Shown one piece after another: positions 6,119-6,332 of a stretch of 6,332 bases of DNA; the first letter of the stretch is position 1, and each line of letters opens with the position of its first letter. The DNA is from Chloroflexota bacterium (GTDB lineage: Bacteria; Chloroflexota; Limnocylindria; Limnocylindrales; CSP1-4). The notes under the pieces were generated by a model, which worked only from the letters and a program-made list of their open reading frames with translations, did not search any database and was not told where the DNA came from. Both the position numbers and the translations under genes were made by a program. The stretch spans positions 8,806 to 15,137 of the forward strand of contig VBHW01000088.1 in assembly GCA_005881055.1 (NCBI GenBank), read 5' to 3'.

Positions 6119-6332
6119 ATGCGCGAGCTCGTCGAGACGCTCCGGGCCTGGCAGGATGACGGCGTGGACGTCGGCCGGGCGGTCGTCGTCCGGACGTTCG
6201 GATCGGCTCCCCGGCCGGAGGGAGCGGTGCTCCTCGGCGCTGCCGATGGTCGGATCGCCGGATCGGTGAGCGGCGGCTGCGTCGAGGGCGCCGCGTACGA
6301 GCAGATCGAGCGGGCACGGGCCGACGGCAAGG
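6119..6332 (+). CDS. XdhC/CoxI/CoxF-family cofactor maturation protein (3' partial)
   Basis: Only the first 71 codons are present; the gene runs off the window. It starts with MRELVETLRAWQDDG, the usual first helix of the XdhC_CoxI domain, followed by VVVRTFGSAPRPEGAVLL at residues 22-39 and GRIAGSVSGGCVEGAAYEQI at 44-63. The GSAPRP and GSVSGGCVEG blocks, with conserved Cys54, define the family. XdhC proteins bind the molybdenum cofactor, protect it, take part in its sulfuration and pass it to the apo-enzyme; CoxF and CoxI of cox clusters belong to the same family, and the fragment cannot tell them apart. The gene begins 9 bases after coxE, so it very probably belongs to the same operon. The Rossmann-type C-terminal domain that many members carry would lie beyond the window and could not be checked. 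Confidence 0.9.
   Translation, partial: MRELVETLRAWQDDGVDVGRAVVVRTFGSAPRPEGAVLLGAADGRIAGSVSGGCVEGAAYEQIERARADGK

Noticed and set aside
5404..6159. Overlapping + strand frame across the 3' half of coxE as a second gene
   Set aside because: The VWA motifs and MIDAS residues are all in the coxE frame; the alternative frame gives Arg/Pro-rich sequence with no domain and runs into the XdhC-family start.

Overview
This window is a GC-rich piece of bacterial chromosome holding six consecutive genes, all on the + strand. They form one tightly packed cluster of the aerobic carbon monoxide dehydrogenase (cox) type, i.e. a molybdenum hydroxylase of the xanthine oxidase family with its maturation genes. 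GC-biased third codon positions, GTG starts and four-base gene overlaps would suit a high-GC soil or aquatic bacterium such as a Chloroflexota or Actinomycetota member. That placement is inference; no taxonomic marker gene is present.

Layout: (1) 1-1743, the molybdopterin-binding large subunit (CoxL-like), with its N-terminus outside the window. (2) 1740-2609, the complete FAD-binding medium subunit (CoxM-like), overlapping gene 1 by ATGA. (3) 2640-3704, a standalone molybdopterin-binding (MoCF/MoeA-MogA-type) protein. (4) 3757-4683, the MoxR-type AAA+ ATPase CoxD. (5) 4676-6109, the VWA-domain protein CoxE, overlapping coxD. (6) 6119-end, the first 71 codons of an XdhC/CoxI/CoxF-family maturation factor. 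The only noncoding gaps are 30, 52 and 9 bases. I saw no RNA gene, mobile element, CRISPR array or convincing terminator.

How the genes fit together: genes 1 and 2, plus a 2Fe-2S small subunit presumably just upstream (S-L-M order), make the catalytic enzyme. Gene 3 probably acts in preparing or handling the molybdenum cofactor. CoxD and CoxE form a MoxR-ATPase/VWA pair that matures the active site, and the XdhC-like protein protects, sulfurates or delivers the cofactor. The large subunit carries the form II loop AYRGAGR and not the form I AYxCSFR loop whose cysteine binds copper. The enzyme should therefore be called a form II (CODH-like) molybdenum hydroxylase; its substrate is not proven by sequence and need not be CO.

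I do not see an entirely new system. The points most worth a second look are the freestanding MoCF-domain protein, the full CoxD/CoxE pair serving an enzyme without the copper cysteine, a possible leaderless start of coxD, and an Arg/Pro-rich tail on CoxE.
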